Shown piece by piece: positions 7,568-15,729 of a stretch of 64,000 nucleotides of DNA (position 1 is the first letter of the stretch; every line of letters begins with the position of its first letter). Under the pieces are notes generated by a model, which was given only the letters and a program-made list of their open reading frames with translations, searched no databases and was not told the DNA's origin. Made by a program: the position numbers and the translations under genes. This DNA is from Acidobacteriota bacterium (GTDB taxonomy: Bacteria; Acidobacteriota; Terriglobia; Acidiferrales; UBA7541). The stretch lies in NCBI GenBank assembly GCA_018268785.1, contig JAFDVY010000001.1:62001-126000 (forward strand), in the 5' to 3' direction.

Positions 7568-8350
7568 CTATCCGCTCAGCTCCATATCGCCCTTCGGCCC
7601 GTCAATCCTCGCCCGCAGCCGTGCACTCTCTCCGTGCTTTACTTCCACGTCGATCTCCATCAATCCAACTTGCTTCCGTAAATCCTCCGCCTTCGGGCTC
7701 TCCACCCAGAATTTCTTGAGTTCGCATCCTTTCGGTGCGTCCACCGACGGGTGTACGGAATCCGCGCTCCACTCAATGAAGAACGGCAACAGCCCCTCGG
7801 CATCATCTTTCAAATTCAATGTCTTCCACTGAAGCAATTTTCCGTCAGGCCTTTTCCGCGAACCCGGCGTAGGCCCGCTCGCCGCCATACCCGCTCTTTC
7901 CAATTTTACGGCCAGCAAATCCACTCTCCCCGGATGCGCCGCCCAAGTCACCAGCCGCGGCTCTCTCAGTTCGCGCAATTTCAATCGTTCCACCGAACTC
8001 TCCGGCCCCATCATCGCCGCCTGCTTCGGATCCGGCGCAATAATTTCTAAATAGCGCCGCTCGCCCAGCGAAAGCAGAGCATTCTGCGTCCCGCGACCAG
8101 GGTGCACCCCGCCAAATGCCGCCTTTACTCCCGTCCGTGCCTCCACAAACGAAATCCCGCTCTCCAAATCCGCGCACCCCAATAAAATATGATCCAGCAC
8201 CTTCGGTACCATGTCTGCTCCCATTTCGAACCAGCGGCTTCTAACTGACGCACCGCCTCCGGTAGCGTAGCCACTCTTGCCTGCGCTTTTCGATCCCCAC
8301 GTCAGCACCGCTGCCGCCATCCACCCCAAAAACTCCCGCCTGGTATTCAT
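7568..8350 (-). CDS. Tat-exported glyoxalase-like (VOC-fold) protein
   Basis: A protein of 260 residues if the ATG at 8350 is used. That start gives NTRREFLGWMAAAVLTWGS, a twin-arginine signal. Residues about 50-250 read as a glyoxalase-like/VOC domain: KVLDHILLGCADLESGISFVE, GVHPGRGTQNALLSLG, RRYLEIIAPDP, and later HPSVDAPKG. Enzymes and binding proteins share this fold, so the activity is unknown. An upstream ATG at 8374 that overlaps the stop of the M50 protease gene is possible but would bury the Tat signal. It is likely co-transcribed with that gene. Confidence 0.75.
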   Translation of the reverse strand: MNTRREFLGWMAAAVLTWGSKSAGKSGYATGGGASVRSRWFEMGADMVPKVLDHILLGCADLESGISFVEARTGVKAAFGGVHPGRGTQNALLSLGERRYLEIIAPDPKQAAMMGPESSVERLKLRELREPRLVTWAAHPGRVDLLAVKLERAGMAASGPTPGSRKRPDGKLLQWKTLNLKDDAEGLLPFFIEWSADSVHPSVDAPKGCELKKFWVESPKAEDLRKQVGLMEIDVEVKHGESARLRARIDGPKGDMELSG

Positions 8351-8370
8351 AGCTTTTCCGCGCCCAATTC

Positions 8371-9369
8371 TCATCCTCTACTAAAGATAAATCCGTGGCC
8401 CGGCACGAACCGCAACACCGCCCCGAGCAATACCAACACCACTGCAAAATATGCTAGCGTCGCTCGCCCAGGCACCGCCGGAAACTCTTTCTTCGTTAGC
8501 TGATAACCCACGCCACCCGCCACCAACAAATACGACCCTTCCCAAAATAAAATCGCCAGAGCCACACAAAATCCCAAAATCACGCATCGATCTGTTTTGT
8601 TCATAGCTTCGCTCGCTCCCGCGCCGTCCAGCACCCAGACTGGAATCAAATTCAACAGATTCAGCAGTGCTCCCGCCCGTGCCAGTGCGCCCCACAAATC
8701 ATTTCCCGTTTCGCGCCACAAAATCGCGAAGCCTGCGCACGCTAGCCCTCCCGCCAGCGGCCCAGCCAGACTCACCGCTGCTCGCGTTCGCAGCGAAACT
8801 CCCATCGCGTTCCATTGCACGTAAGCGCCAAGTCCAGGCAAAAACACCGGCATTTCCGCACGCAATCCCCGCCTGCGAATATCGATGTAATGCCCCATCT
8901 CATGGATCAAAATCATCACCGCGAATCCCAGCCCAAACTTCCAGCCAAACAGCGCGAAATCCACCCATAAGAATGCAACGAAACTGAAAAGAAATTTCGC
9001 TTTGAACAATGCGAAGAGCCACTTTGCCTTGGCAAGAAAAATCGCTATCGGCGCCACCGGCCCCAACCACTTTGCCCATTTATGTTTTTGCTTCGGAGGA
9101 GGTGCGTTCTTCGTGCTCAATTCCAATCGGTAGAGATGCGTTCGCACCCACTCCGCTTGCGTCGATTCGTGCGGCAACAGCGTCAGCGCTTTCGTCCAAA
9201 TTTCTTTCGCCGAGGCGAAATCCTCATTCGTTTCGAATTGCTGTGCCCGGTTCGAAAGCACCGCCAGTTCTTCGGAGTGCACCAGCGCATGACACTGCTG
9301 GCAAGCTAGCGCATCCGGTGCCAGCTCGTTTCCGCAACTCAGACATTTCTTTAAAGGGAGATCAGCCAC
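8371..9369 (-). CDS. Zinc-ribbon M50 (site-2) metalloprotease-like membrane protein
   Basis: A 332-residue protein. Residues 9-26 carry a double CxxC zinc ribbon (CLSCGNELAPDALACQQC), followed by a TPR-like helical stretch (QFETNEDFASAKEIWTKAL) and then about six membrane segments. The site-2 protease signature is there: ILIHEMGHYIDI (HExxH-type HEMGH) and NLIPVWVLDG with its Asp. These proteins cut substrates inside the membrane. The target is unknown. Its stop overlaps the longer start option of the VOC gene. Confidence 0.85.
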   Translation of the reverse strand: MADLPLKKCLSCGNELAPDALACQQCHALVHSEELAVLSNRAQQFETNEDFASAKEIWTKALTLLPHESTQAEWVRTHLYRLELSTKNAPPPKQKHKWAKWLGPVAPIAIFLAKAKWLFALFKAKFLFSFVAFLWVDFALFGWKFGLGFAVMILIHEMGHYIDIRRRGLRAEMPVFLPGLGAYVQWNAMGVSLRTRAAVSLAGPLAGGLACAGFAILWRETGNDLWGALARAGALLNLLNLIPVWVLDGAGASEAMNKTDRCVILGFCVALAILFWEGSYLLVAGGVGYQLTKKEFPAVPGRATLAYFAVVLVLLGAVLRFVPGHGFIFSRG

Positions 9370-9396
9370 GATAGGAGCAGGATTGCATAAATTCCA

Positions 9397-10158
9397 TCAA
9401 CCCAGCGGCGCAACAGGCGCTGGAGTACTTGCTTTGAACGGCCCGATGATTTCGATCTTCTGTGCCGCCGTCAGTTTCCACGCGATATTCATGCCCACCA
9501 AAAGAATCACAAGCCCGATAATTCCGCCCGGCTCGTCTCCTAGCTCAAGAAAAGGTGAAGCAAGCCCGGCAAACACCAGTGCCCCAATCAGCCCCCCTAT
9601 GCTCAAATGCTTTTTCGGTTCTGCGCCGCTCGCGCCAGCCTTGTCGGTTTTCCCGTCGCCCGAAGACGCCAGTGAGTCCGCATTTCCCTTGGGCGTCGTC
9701 ACAACAACGTTTTCCGTCGATTTTTTCTCTTTCACGTATTGCGCGATTCCCATCGGAATCGCTGACATCGAAACAGCCGCATACGTGAACGCGATCGCCA
9801 CAATTTGATACCGCCGCCCGCCGATTCCTTTCGACCCTGCTTTGATCGCTTTCCCCACCAGCCATCCAACTGCCAGAGACACATACCCGATAACAATTCC
9901 CGTAACAATACCGAACACCGAATACACAATCAGGCCAGCAATCGCTCCGCCCACTCCAAACAGAATTCCGCGCATGAACGCCGTATGCGTATCCTTCGGC
10001 ATCTGCTGCTTCACCTTGTTGGTGCAATTAGTGCAAGCCAACGCGCCATGCACGCGGTAATACTCGCCCAGAATCGCCTGCTTGCACGCGGGGCAAACTT
10101 CTCCGCTCTCTGAGCTCTTATATTCGGCCGTTCCAAACTGTGGAGGAGTCGTGGACAT
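9397..10158 (-). CDS. Zinc-ribbon membrane protein of unknown function
   Basis: A 253-residue protein starting at ATG 10158. A CPACKQAILGEYY...ACTNCTNK zinc ribbon occupies residues about 22-50, followed by Gly-rich membrane segments (GILFGVGGAIAGLIVYSVFG, IVTGIVIGYVSLAVGWLVG), one more near AIAFTYAAVSMSAIP, a polar linker with Lys/Ser, and two C-terminal segments (IGGLIGALVFAGLA, GGIIGLVILLVGMNIAW). No enzyme motif is visible. It lies 27 bases upstream of the M50 gene and is probably in the same operon. An upstream ATG at 10212 is possible. Confidence 0.75.
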   Translation of the reverse strand: MSTTPPQFGTAEYKSSESGEVCPACKQAILGEYYRVHGALACTNCTNKVKQQMPKDTHTAFMRGILFGVGGAIAGLIVYSVFGIVTGIVIGYVSLAVGWLVGKAIKAGSKGIGGRRYQIVAIAFTYAAVSMSAIPMGIAQYVKEKKSTENVVVTTPKGNADSLASSGDGKTDKAGASGAEPKKHLSIGGLIGALVFAGLASPFLELGDEPGGIIGLVILLVGMNIAWKLTAAQKIEIIGPFKASTPAPVAPLG

Positions 10159-10262
10159 GGCGCGGACGTTAACACAAGTTTCGTTGCTCGAAAAAGAAAA
10201 TCTTCTCGCCACTTCAAATCTCGCGGGGACCGCCTCGGAGTCTGCTATGCTCTCCCCTCCGT

Positions 10263-11300
10263 ATGCCTTCGCTCAAAGAGAGTTTTTCCCCAAACCATTT
10301 CCTCGTGCTTGCCATCGTCTTTTTCTTCTCTTTCACTGTAGCGGCCCAATCCACCGATATTCCTCCGCCCTGGGCCTACACCATGCCCGCCCCTGGCTAC
10401 AAACCTCCAGTCGACTCGGGCGAGCTTCGCCATGTTCCAGATAGCTCCGCCTCATGGACGCTCACCCAGCTCCGCGATCGCTTCTACGCACCGGACTGGC
10501 ATCCCGAAGAGCATCCTGCAATGCCCGAAGTCGTCGCTCGCGGCCGCAAGCCGGACGTTTTAGCCTGCGGTTTCTGCCATCGCGCCGAAGGCACCGGCGG
10601 CCCGGAAAATTCCAACATCGCCGGGCTTCCCGCCACCTACATCGTCCAGCAAATGGCCGCATTCAAATCAGGCATACGCAAAAGTTCGCTGCCTGATCGC
10701 ACTTCGATTAAGTACATGACGGCTACCGCCAAATCCGCCACCGACTCGGAAGTAGCCGAAGCCGCCGCCTATTTCTCCAGCATCAAACCGCGCAAACTCA
10801 TCACCGTCGTGGAGACTGCAGACGTCCCAAAGAATTACGTCGCCGCGTGGGTCTACTCGCCCACACCGGAAGCCGAAACATCGCACGCCACCGAACCGCT
10901 CGGCGGACGCATCCTGGAAATGCCGAAAGATCTCGAGCAATTCGAATCGCGCGATACACACAGCGAATTTATCGCATACGTTCCCGTCGGTAGCGTTGCC
11001 GCTGGAAAAAAACTCGCCACCACCGGCAGTGCCGGAAAAACGCTCCCCTGCGCGCAATGCCACGGTAACGACCTTCGCGGTAGCCAAGCCTCTTCCGGCA
11101 AGAACCATGGGAAGAGTCTTATGGAAAACGTCCCTGGAATCGCGGGCCGCTCTCCCAGCTACCTCTTTCGTCAGCTCTACGATTTCCAGCACGGCACCCG
11201 CACCGGCTCTACCGCCAACCTCATGAAGCCCATCGTCATGAATCTTTCCACCGACGACCTCACCGCCCTCTCCGCCTACGCCGCTTCCCTTGACCCGTAG
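10263..11300 (+). CDS. Exported dihaem cytochrome c
   Basis: A 345-residue periplasmic c-type cytochrome. The signal peptide covers residues about 1-28 (NHFLVLAIVFFFSFTVAA). Two haem-attachment motifs are present, CGFCH near residue 102 and CAQCH near residue 263, in two cytochrome c4/class I-like halves (GTGGPENSNIAGLPATYIVQ and GIAGRSPSYLFRQLYDFQHG). Met ligands are plausible at KYMTAT and NLMKPI. The gene is alone on the plus strand between minus-strand genes, so its redox partner cannot be read from context. Confidence 0.88.
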   Translation: MPSLKESFSPNHFLVLAIVFFFSFTVAAQSTDIPPPWAYTMPAPGYKPPVDSGELRHVPDSSASWTLTQLRDRFYAPDWHPEEHPAMPEVVARGRKPDVLACGFCHRAEGTGGPENSNIAGLPATYIVQQMAAFKSGIRKSSLPDRTSIKYMTATAKSATDSEVAEAAAYFSSIKPRKLITVVETADVPKNYVAAWVYSPTPEAETSHATEPLGGRILEMPKDLEQFESRDTHSEFIAYVPVGSVAAGKKLATTGSAGKTLPCAQCHGNDLRGSQASSGKNHGKSLMENVPGIAGRSPSYLFRQLYDFQHGTRTGSTANLMKPIVMNLSTDDLTALSAYAASLDP

Positions 11301-11316
11301 GCTGCACTCATGCCGC

Positions 11317-11352
11317 AAAAAAACAAAGAGCGCGGCACTTGCCCGCGCTCTT
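11317..11352 (-). terminator. Rho-independent terminator of thrS
   Basis: A perfect 10-bp stem (AAGAGCGCGG with CCGCGCTCTT, 7-base loop) is followed on the minus strand by TTTGTTTTTTT. It sits 28 bases after the thrS stop. The plus side lacks a U tract, so it probably serves thrS only. Confidence 0.9.
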
Positions 11353-11379
11353 CACAATAAATTATGCGAAGTGGTTGGC

Positions 11380-13362
11380 CTACAGCGCTCTCTCGGCAAC
11401 TTCCTTCTGCAGCGCTTCCACCAACTCCGCCAGCGGACGCGGACCCAGATCGCCCTTCGCGCGATGTCGCACGCTCACCGTTCCTGCTTCCGCTTCCTTC
11501 GGCCCGACCACCAGCATGTATGGAATCTTCTGCAATTGCGCATCGCGAATTTTCGCCGGCAGCTTCTCGTTCCGGTCGTCCAGATGCACGCGCAGCCCAT
11601 GATTCTTCAGCGTCTCGTGAATATGCTTCGCGTAATCCGCCACTTTTTCGCTCACCGGGCAAATCTGCACCTGTACTGGAGCCAGCCACAGAGGAAATGC
11701 GCCCGCATAATGCTCGATCAGAATTCCAAAAAAACGTTCGACCGAGCCAAGCAGAGCGCGATGCACCATCAACGGCTGATGTTTCCCGCCGTCTTCGCCC
11801 ACATATTCCAGCTTGAATCGCGCCGGCAGATTGAAATCGAACTGCACCGTCGTCAATTGCCACGGACGGCCGATCGCATCAATCAGCTTCACGTCGATCT
11901 TCGGCCCGTAAAACGCCGCTTCGCCTTCAAATTTCTTGTAAGGAATTTTCAGCCGGTCCATCGTGCTCGCCAGAGCCGCCGTCGCGCGGTGCCAATCCTC
12001 CGGCTTTCCCGCGTAATTTTCTGGATGTTTCGGGTCCCAGTCCGAAAGCTCCACTTCGAATTTGTCGAACCCGAAATTCTTCATCACTGCAAATGCAAAA
12101 TCGATGCACGCTTCCACTTCCGCTTCGATCTGCGACGGCATGCAGAAAATGTGCGCATCGTCCTGAGTAAATCCGCGCACGCGCAGCAATCCATGCAACA
12201 CACCGCTGCGCTCGTAGCGGTAAACCGTTCCCAGTTCCGCCAATCGTACCGGAAGCTCGCGGTAGCTCCGCAGTTTCGATTTGAAAATCAGAATGTGCCC
12301 CGGGCAATTCATCGGTTTCAACTGGTATTCGGCTTTTTCCACTTCGATCGCGCCGAACATGTTGTCCTTGTAAAAGCCTGTGTGCCCGCTCGTGTTCCAC
12401 AAATCCCTCCGCATGATATGCGGCGTATAGACCAGGTCGTACCCGCGCGCCAGCAACTCCTTGCGCAGCCAATCTTCCACAATATTCCGAACCAGCCCGC
12501 CCTTCGGATGCCAGAAAATCAGCCCCGGCCCGGCCTCTTCCTGCACGCTGAACAGATCCAACTCGACCCCAAGCTTGCGATGGTCACGCCGTTTCGCTTC
12601 TTCCAACCGGTGCAAATATTGATCGAGTTCCTTCTGCGTAAAAAACGCCGCCGCATAAATCCGCTGCAGTTGCGCGTTGTTTTCCTGGCCTTTCCAATAA
12701 GCCCCCGCAACGCTCATCAACTTGAACGCTTGAATCCGCTTCGTCGAAGGGATATGCGGCCCGCGGCAAAAATCAATGAATTTTCCAGTGGTATAAAACG
12801 AAACCAGCGGCTCGGTGACTTTCTCTTCCACCAGTTCGCATTTGAAGATCTGATTATTTTTCTTGTAAAGCTCGATCGCTTCGGCTTTCGGCAAATACTT
12901 TCGCTCGTTCGGCAAATCCTGCGCCGCAAGCTCATGCATTTTCTTTTCTATCTTTTCCAGATCTTCCGGAGTGAACGGCTGCTCGCGCAAAAACTCATAG
13001 AAAAACCCATTCTCGACAGGCGGTCCGATTCCTAGCTTCACATTCGGATAAAGTTCCATCACTGCCGCCGCCAGCAAATGCGCCGCCGAGTGGCGAAACA
13101 CATAAAGCGCATCTGGATCCCTGTCCGTCAGGATTTTCAGTTTCAAATCCTGTTCAAGCGGCCTCCGTAAATCGATCAAATAGCCGCCATCCTCAACCGG
13201 ATCGCCAAATCCGGTCAGCGCGCCATTATTGGAATAGGCCTTGGCAACATAAGCCGCATCCGCCAGCCGCGGCGAAATTCCCTTCGCGACATCATAAGCT
13301 GTCGTTCCTTTCGGAACGTCCTTGACGCTGCCATCCGGAAGTGTGATGTGAATCGTTTCCAT
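11380..13362 (-). CDS. thrS: Threonine--tRNA ligase
   Basis: A 660-residue class II synthetase. Domains in order are TGS (residues 1-62, METIHITLPDGSVKDVP), the editing/SAD domain with HSAAHLLAAAV and the Cys/His zinc-like site, the catalytic core with motif 2 (RYERSGVLHGLLRVRGFTQDD), MNCPGHI and motif 3 (HRALLGSVERFFGILIEHY), and the anticodon-binding domain (PVQVQICPVSEKVADYA). ATG 13362 with TTGGAGCTT upstream gives the standard N-terminus, and ten further upstream codons are not conserved. It is separated from infC by four unrelated genes. Confidence 0.97.
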   Translation of the reverse strand: METIHITLPDGSVKDVPKGTTAYDVAKGISPRLADAAYVAKAYSNNGALTGFGDPVEDGGYLIDLRRPLEQDLKLKILTDRDPDALYVFRHSAAHLLAAAVMELYPNVKLGIGPPVENGFFYEFLREQPFTPEDLEKIEKKMHELAAQDLPNERKYLPKAEAIELYKKNNQIFKCELVEEKVTEPLVSFYTTGKFIDFCRGPHIPSTKRIQAFKLMSVAGAYWKGQENNAQLQRIYAAAFFTQKELDQYLHRLEEAKRRDHRKLGVELDLFSVQEEAGPGLIFWHPKGGLVRNIVEDWLRKELLARGYDLVYTPHIMRRDLWNTSGHTGFYKDNMFGAIEVEKAEYQLKPMNCPGHILIFKSKLRSYRELPVRLAELGTVYRYERSGVLHGLLRVRGFTQDDAHIFCMPSQIEAEVEACIDFAFAVMKNFGFDKFEVELSDWDPKHPENYAGKPEDWHRATAALASTMDRLKIPYKKFEGEAAFYGPKIDVKLIDAIGRPWQLTTVQFDFNLPARFKLEYVGEDGGKHQPLMVHRALLGSVERFFGILIEHYAGAFPLWLAPVQVQICPVSEKVADYAKHIHETLKNHGLRVHLDDRNEKLPAKIRDAQLQKIPYMLVVGPKEAEAGTVSVRHRAKGDLGPRPLAELVEALQKEVAERAL

Positions 13363-13437
13363 AAGCTCCAAGCCTGGAAGGTGAACCATCAAGCTTATCG
13401 GCGCAGTAAAACAGAATCAAGCGCACGAGAAGCGTAG

Positions 13438-13830
13438 CTAAATAATTGTGACGTTTGGAAGACCGCCGAAATGCGCATCTCCCGTAATCAACTGAGCGCT
13501 CTCGGCAACGGCCGTCGTGTAAATGATCGCATCAGCCATTGGAACTCGAAACTGGAGACTAACGGCTGCCGCATCGATCGCAACCCTCTCATCTAGGGGA
13601 ACCACTGTGTGCCGTAACGCTTCAGAAAGAAACCAATCTTCGGCAATCTTCAGTTGCCCCGCGAGCAGCTTTTTGCGGACTTCATACAGCACGACGGTAG
13701 GTACGATAAGCGTGTTTTTGGGATTGATCAGATGAGACTCGAACTGGGCTGCTTTTGTATCCGCTGTTAGGTATTCCAGCCAGCCCGACGAATCTATCAG
13801 GATTCGGCTAGTACCGGTCGTTGCGGTCAC
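13438..13830 (-). CDS. VapC-type PIN-domain toxin
   Basis: A probable ribonuclease toxin of 130 residues from a GTG at 13830, which overlaps the antitoxin gene by 23 bases. The PIN acidic residues can be placed: Asp in ILIDSSGWLEYL near residue 10, Glu in VVLYEVRKK, Asp in MADAIIYTTA and Asp in ITGDAHFGGL. The frame remains open upstream, but that part shadows the antitoxin gene. The toxin would cut RNA when the antitoxin is lost. The overlap suggests translational coupling. Confidence 0.85.
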   Translation of the reverse strand: MTATTGTSRILIDSSGWLEYLTADTKAAQFESHLINPKNTLIVPTVVLYEVRKKLLAGQLKIAEDWFLSEALRHTVVPLDERVAIDAAAVSLQFRVPMADAIIYTTAVAESAQLITGDAHFGGLPNVTII

Positions 13831-14020
13831 GGTAGCTGTCTTTCCAATCCAGTCCTTTGGCAATCCCGCGCAAGGACTGGATCGATCGCGGAGCGTGCAA
13901 GCGAATCGAGCCATCCAAGATATACATTTGGAGCTTCTGGCCCGGGGCAAGCTTCAATGTTTCGCGGATCTTCTTCGGGATAACTACCTGAAACTTGGGA
14001 GAGACGGTGACCGTTTCCAT
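13808..14020 (-). CDS. AbrB/SpoVT-family antitoxin
   Basis: A 70-residue protein with a swapped-hairpin AbrB-type DNA-binding N-terminus: METVTVSPKFQVVIPKKIRE, then LKLAPGQKLQMYILDG. The C-terminal tail (SIRLHAPRSIQSLRGIAKG) would wrap and inhibit the PIN toxin. It is the first gene of the pair, with TGGAGCG as ribosome site. It probably represses its own promoter, which overlaps repeated TATCGAT sites. Confidence 0.87.
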   Translation of the reverse strand: METVTVSPKFQVVIPKKIRETLKLAPGQKLQMYILDGSIRLHAPRSIQSLRGIAKGLDWKDSYRDRNDRY

Positions 14021-14040
14021 GGTAACGCTCCAGGCATCGA

Positions 14041-14080
14041 ATTATATCGATATGGAATCGGTATGTCAATAATGTTATCG
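14041..14080 (-). promoter_or_regulatory. Perfect-consensus sigma70 promoter and operator of the toxin-antitoxin pair
   Basis: On the minus strand TTGACA (14069-14064), a 17-base spacer and TATAAT (14046-14041) match the sigma70 consensus at every position. The start point would be near 14034, 14 bases before the antitoxin ATG. TATCGAT occurs in the spacer next to the -10 (about 14046-14052) and again upstream of the -35 (about 14076-14082). The pair is a candidate binding site for the antitoxin. Confidence 0.85.
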
Positions 14081-14155
14081 ATGCCAATTCCGTAAGCACT
14101 GTTTTGATGCGCTAACTCGCGAAATTTTGGAATAATGGATGCCTGGGGAGTCAGA

Positions 14156-15553
14156 ATGAGCCGAATCGTCAAAATACTCTTGTCGATGTGCGCCGCAGTC
14201 TTTGTCTCGCAAGCTGCTGCCCAAGAAACTCAAAAGGTTAAAGGGCCGGATGAGCGCTATAAGGTAGACATTCTCGTGATCGTCGCCCACCCCGACGACG
14301 AAGGCGCGGTAACGCCCTATTTGGCAAAGGCGATTTACGACTTGCATAAAACCGTGGGCGTGGTCTTTGGCACACGCGGCGGGAGCGGCGGAAACGACTA
14401 TCGCCGCGAACACGGTCCGGCGATGGCGGACGTGCGCGAAATCGAAGCTCGCCAAGCCTGCGCCAAACTCGGAATCGACAAAGTCTGGTTCCTCGGCGGA
14501 AAAGACACCGCCTCACAAAACGTCCTGAATTCATTGGCAAATTGGGGACACGGCGCGAGCCTCGAAGAGCTTGTCCGCATTGTCCGGCTCACTCGGCCGG
14601 AAGTCATCATCACCTGGCTGCCAAGTATTTTCATTGGCGAAAATCACGGCGATCACCAAGCCGCCGGCGTCCTCGCCACGGAAGCTTTTGACGCCGCGGC
14701 CGATCCAACCGTTTTTCCCGCTCAACTTGCCGGAGCCTCGAAGCGCCTTGAGCCCTATCTCGAAAATCTCACGCCGTGGCAGCCGAAGAAAATCTATTAC
14801 TTCAGTGACGCGAACAATCAAAAGCAGTTTGCCGGAAAAGGATTCGCCTATTCCGTCCGCGAAATCTCTCCATCCCAGAAAAAACCCTACTGGCTGCTCG
14901 CAATGCGTTCAGCTGAATCACATCTGACGCAATTCCCTGACGATATAAATCGCTGGGCCAATCTCAACGACGAAGAAATCCAAAAAGCAATGAGCGATCC
15001 CAGCAAGCTCTGGTGGTCCGATCCGGAAACCCTCATTTTCGGTAAGTCGGCTGTTGCCGCAAAGCCAACCGACGATGTTTTTGCAGGAATCGATGATTCC
15101 GCTGCCATGCGAATTCAGCCTTCGCCCTTCGACAACGGAAGTCATGCCAACCAACTTCGCGTTGGCGGACCGTGGGCTTTCTACGCCGAGTTTCGCAAGA
15201 AACACCAACTCGATGATCTGCCGGTTGCCGATCCACCCGAAATCATGGTGAAGAGCGGAACCACTCTCATGATTCCTTTGATCGTCGAACATTCCTCAAC
15301 TCGCGCAACAACGGTCAAAATCGATGTCGCGGCGCCGCAAGGCTGGCGCGTCGAGAGCGGAGAGGGCCGTTTTCAACTGCCGCTGGAAAAGATGACCGCT
15401 TTGCAAGTAGACGTTGCAATCCCGTCCATATCACGCGAAGAAGCTGGCGCAGCAAAACCACAGACAATCGCCGTTCGCGCGGAAATCGACGGCAAGCCAA
15501 TTGGCGAGGTCAAACTGAAGGTCGCACTGCAGAACGGCGGCGTTCCGCAGTAG
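14156..15553 (+). CDS. Exported PIG-L (LmbE-type) deacetylase
   Basis: A 465-residue protein from ATG 14156, preferred because GGGGAG lies at good distance (an ATG at 14135 has no site). The signal peptide is residues 1-22 (SRIVKILLSMCAAVFVSQAAA). The PIG-L zinc motif VAHPDDEG is near residue 45 and the second motif GENHGDHQAAG is near 166. These zinc enzymes remove N-acetyl groups from sugars or sugar conjugates. The C-terminal 150 residues (from GTTLMIPLIVEHSS) look like a beta-sandwich of NEW3/bacterial-Ig type. The substrate is unknown. Confidence 0.87.
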   Translation: MSRIVKILLSMCAAVFVSQAAAQETQKVKGPDERYKVDILVIVAHPDDEGAVTPYLAKAIYDLHKTVGVVFGTRGGSGGNDYRREHGPAMADVREIEARQACAKLGIDKVWFLGGKDTASQNVLNSLANWGHGASLEELVRIVRLTRPEVIITWLPSIFIGENHGDHQAAGVLATEAFDAAADPTVFPAQLAGASKRLEPYLENLTPWQPKKIYYFSDANNQKQFAGKGFAYSVREISPSQKKPYWLLAMRSAESHLTQFPDDINRWANLNDEEIQKAMSDPSKLWWSDPETLIFGKSAVAAKPTDDVFAGIDDSAAMRIQPSPFDNGSHANQLRVGGPWAFYAEFRKKHQLDDLPVADPPEIMVKSGTTLMIPLIVEHSSTRATTVKIDVAAPQGWRVESGEGRFQLPLEKMTALQVDVAIPSISREEAGAAKPQTIAVRAEIDGKPIGEVKLKVALQNGGVPQ

Positions 15554-15729
15554 AGATACGGATCTCTTTAGCCGCGCAGCCGAGGTTCCTCAAAATTTCA
15601 TGATACGACCCGGCAACTAGCCGCACTATTTCACAGACATTGACGGGTTCCGTATAGAACGATTTCTCTCCCTCGCATTCCGCGGGGCACGCCGCTCTCC
15701 GAAAAGACAAGCCGCAAACGGAGGTAGTT

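Noticed and set aside
11290-13035. 581-codon plus-strand ORF opposite thrS
   Set aside because: Low-complexity Arg/His/Gln composition, and it overlaps the conserved thrS coding strand.
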